NCBI GenBank assembly: GCA_002373995.1
Contig: DFLB01000054.1
Location: 29,036 to 35,889 of the forward strand
DNA length: 6,854 nt
From: Bacteroidales bacterium UBA3630
GTDB lineage: Bacteria; Bacteroidota; Bacteroidia; Bacteroidales; P3
Reading direction: 5' to 3'
Shown: positions 6,162 through 6,854 of the stretch, piece by piece
How positions within the stretch are numbered: position 1 is the stretch's first letter
Layout of the letters: each line of letters begins with the position of its first letter
Program-made: the position numbers and the translations under genes
The notes under the pieces: model-generated
Seen by the model: the letters and a program-made list of their open reading frames with translations, nothing else
Databases searched by the model: none
Told to the model about the DNA's origin: nothing

Positions 6162-6193
6162 CAAAGATACGACAAATCTCCGACATGGGCAAA
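6162..6193 (-). promoter_or_regulatory. Bacteroidota-type promoter of obgE
   Basis: On the minus strand TTTG (6193-6190), a spacer of exactly 20 nt, then TATCTTTG (6169-6162) match the Bacteroidota primary-sigma consensus TTTG-N19-21-TAnnTTTG at every defined base. Transcription would start near 6150-6156, giving a leader of only about 11-17 nt before the obgE ATG. This is the only place in the window where I find both boxes correctly spaced, so it probably drives the whole downstream gene series. Confidence 0.85.
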
Positions 6194-6194
6194 T

Positions 6195-6228
6195 AAAAAA
6201 CATGCTGAGGAAACACAGCATGTTTTTT
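6195..6228. terminator. Bidirectional intrinsic terminator between repeat array and obgE
   Basis: AAAAAACATGCTG (6195-6207) pairs perfectly with CAGCATGTTTTTT (6216-6228) around the 8-nt loop AGGAAACA. The A/T ends give U-tracts in both directions. On the minus strand it would end transcripts from the aspartic protease gene and repeat array; its 3' end lies one base from the TTTG box of the obgE promoter, so insulation and promoter are packed together. Confidence 0.85.
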
Positions 6229-6244
6229 TCTTCATCAACGCACA

Positions 6245-6534
6245 TCGCGAAACCTTGTTTCAATTTCAAAACATCCTTGCGACACTCTTTTTGGCCGTTT
6301 TCAAAACTGATTGAGACTTGCGACACTCTTTTTAGCCATTTTCAAAATCATTTGGCCCTCGCGACACCCTTTTTGCCCGTTTTCAAAATCATTTGGCTTT
6401 CGCGACACCCTTTTCACCGCCTTTTAATTTCAAAACAGACTTGCGACACTCTTTTCAGCCGTTTTCAAAATCGATTGGCCCTTGCGACACTCTTTTCACC
6501 CGTTTTCAAAACCGATTGATATGCGACACCTTGG
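6245..6534. repeat. 41-bp tandem repeat array, about six units plus degenerate ends
   Basis: Units begin at 6277, 6318, 6359, 6400, 6441 and 6482; the first five are exactly 41 bp and the last is 39 bp. Each begins with (T)YGCGACACYCTTTT, has a variable centre around GCCG, then TTTTCAAAA (aATTTCAAAA in the unit at 6400), and ends with a variable tail such as TCGATTGGCCC. A degenerate copy with an internal deletion occupies 6245-6276 and a partial copy 6521-6534 reaches within 6 nt of the protease stop codon. Because 41 is not a multiple of 3, the open frames across it on the plus strand change frame in each unit and show only repeat-derived peptides. This ~300-bp stretch (6240-6539) holds no gene I can support. 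No variable unique spacers, so it is not a CRISPR. Confidence 0.9.
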
Positions 6535-6539
6535 CGGCC

Positions 6540-6854
6540 TTAATCAATCAGTATCAGTTCTTGGCGTTTGTATGAGACGAGCATCTTCTGCTTGGCAAGC
6601 ACCTCGCAGCCGAAGAGACCGTCTATGCCTTTGCTCTCTTGCAGGTGAGACACGTCGGAGAAAGCGGTTTGCAGCTTTTTGAACTTGCGACCGCCGAGCG
6701 TAAGGGTGGTTTTGCCTTTTGTAATCGATGCCCGTCCGTCGCCATAGCCCGTGAGGTGGGTTTTCTTGATGCCCTTAACAGTGGACGGATGCAGTTGTGG
6801 CCAATCGCTGGCGAGCAGGTTACTTTGTGCTCCACTGTCGAAAGCAAGCACAAC
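6540..6854 (-). CDS. Retropepsin-like aspartic protease, C-terminal part (5' end outside window)
   Basis: The visible 105 codons end at TAA (6542-6540) and stay open to the window edge; the first codons read GTT GTG, so the true start lies to the right. The strand VVLAFDSGAQSNLL carries the aspartic protease D-S-G-A active-site signature, and near the end GIDGLFGCEVLAKQKMLVSYKRQELILID has the family's hydrophobic-hydrophobic-glycine strand and final hairpin that complete a retropepsin fold. Together these make one full domain of about 100 residues, so the outside part probably holds a signal peptide and perhaps a second domain. Retropepsin-type enzymes act as dimers or as tandem halves; which applies here cannot be told. 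A non-enzymatic role is possible. The stop codon is followed within 6 nt by the repeat array. Confidence 0.82.
   Translation of the reverse strand, partial: VVLAFDSGAQSNLLASDWPQLHPSTVKGIKKTHLTGYGDGRASITKGKTTLTLGGRKFKKLQTAFSDVSHLQESKGIDGLFGCEVLAKQKMLVSYKRQELILID

Noticed and set aside
6140..6238. N-terminal extension of ObgE from an upstream ATG
   Set aside because: It would cover the promoter and terminator hairpin, and Obg proteins start near MTSNFVDYVKI.
6245..6534. CRISPR array
   Set aside because: Units are contiguous 41-bp tandem copies that vary by point changes; there are no unique spacers, no leader and no cas genes.
6139..6575. Plus-strand open frames of 126 and 60 codons across the repeat array
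   Set aside because: They are translations of the 41-bp repeat in shifting frames, giving the same short peptides (RHSF, PFSK, HFQN) repeatedly; no start signal or domain.

Overview
The window looks like a chromosomal piece of a Bacteroidota genome, most likely order Bacteroidales (a Prevotellaceae-like relative would fit, but genus cannot be read from this sequence). Three things point that way: an excellent Bacteroidota-type promoter (TTTG, 20-nt spacer, TATCTTTG) before obgE; start sites with A/T-rich leaders and no convincing Shine-Dalgarno; and a pyrB-pyrI aspartate transcarbamoylase pair next to typical Bacteroidales-style proteins (short Obg, SSH-type PAP2, second Dus paralogue, TPR lipoprotein). 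All genes lie on the minus strand, so they are read from high to low coordinates.

From right to left: (1) 6540-6854, the C-terminal part of a retropepsin-like aspartic protease whose 5' end lies outside the window. (2) 6245-6534, an AT-rich array of about six 41-bp tandem repeats with degenerate ends, noncoding as far as I can tell. (3) 6195-6228, a bidirectional terminator, whose tail touches the -33 box of the obgE promoter (6162-6193). (4) 5150-6139 obgE and 4579-5157 a PAP2 phosphatase, overlapping by 8 nt. (5) A 121-nt gap with a 7-bp inverted repeat and a terminator-like hairpin ending 14 nt before cvpA. (6) 3948-4457 cvpA and 3007-3951 a tRNA-dihydrouridine synthase, overlapping as ATGA. 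(7) 2070-2975, a seven-TPR lipoprotein. (8) 1113-2030 pyrB and 546-1007 pyrI, catalytic and regulatory chains of aspartate transcarbamoylase, separated by a striking inverted array of 8-bp repeats. (9) 154-546, a small four-helix membrane protein starting in a TAATG overlap with pyrI. (10) 117-150, a strong intrinsic terminator. (11) 1-77, an 11-bp tandem repeat array running off the window edge.

The only convincing promoter is before obgE, and the only strong terminator downstream of it is after the four-helix gene, so the eight genes may form one ~6-kb transcription unit with a partial brake before cvpA. Functionally it is a housekeeping mixture: ribosome/GTPase (Obg), envelope lipid phosphate (PAP2), membrane (CvpA), tRNA uridine reduction (Dus), an envelope TPR lipoprotein and pyrimidine synthesis (PyrBI). 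The genes are ordinary. The unusual content is in the intergenic DNA: three different short-repeat systems (41 bp, 8 bp inverted, 11 bp) in under 7 kb.
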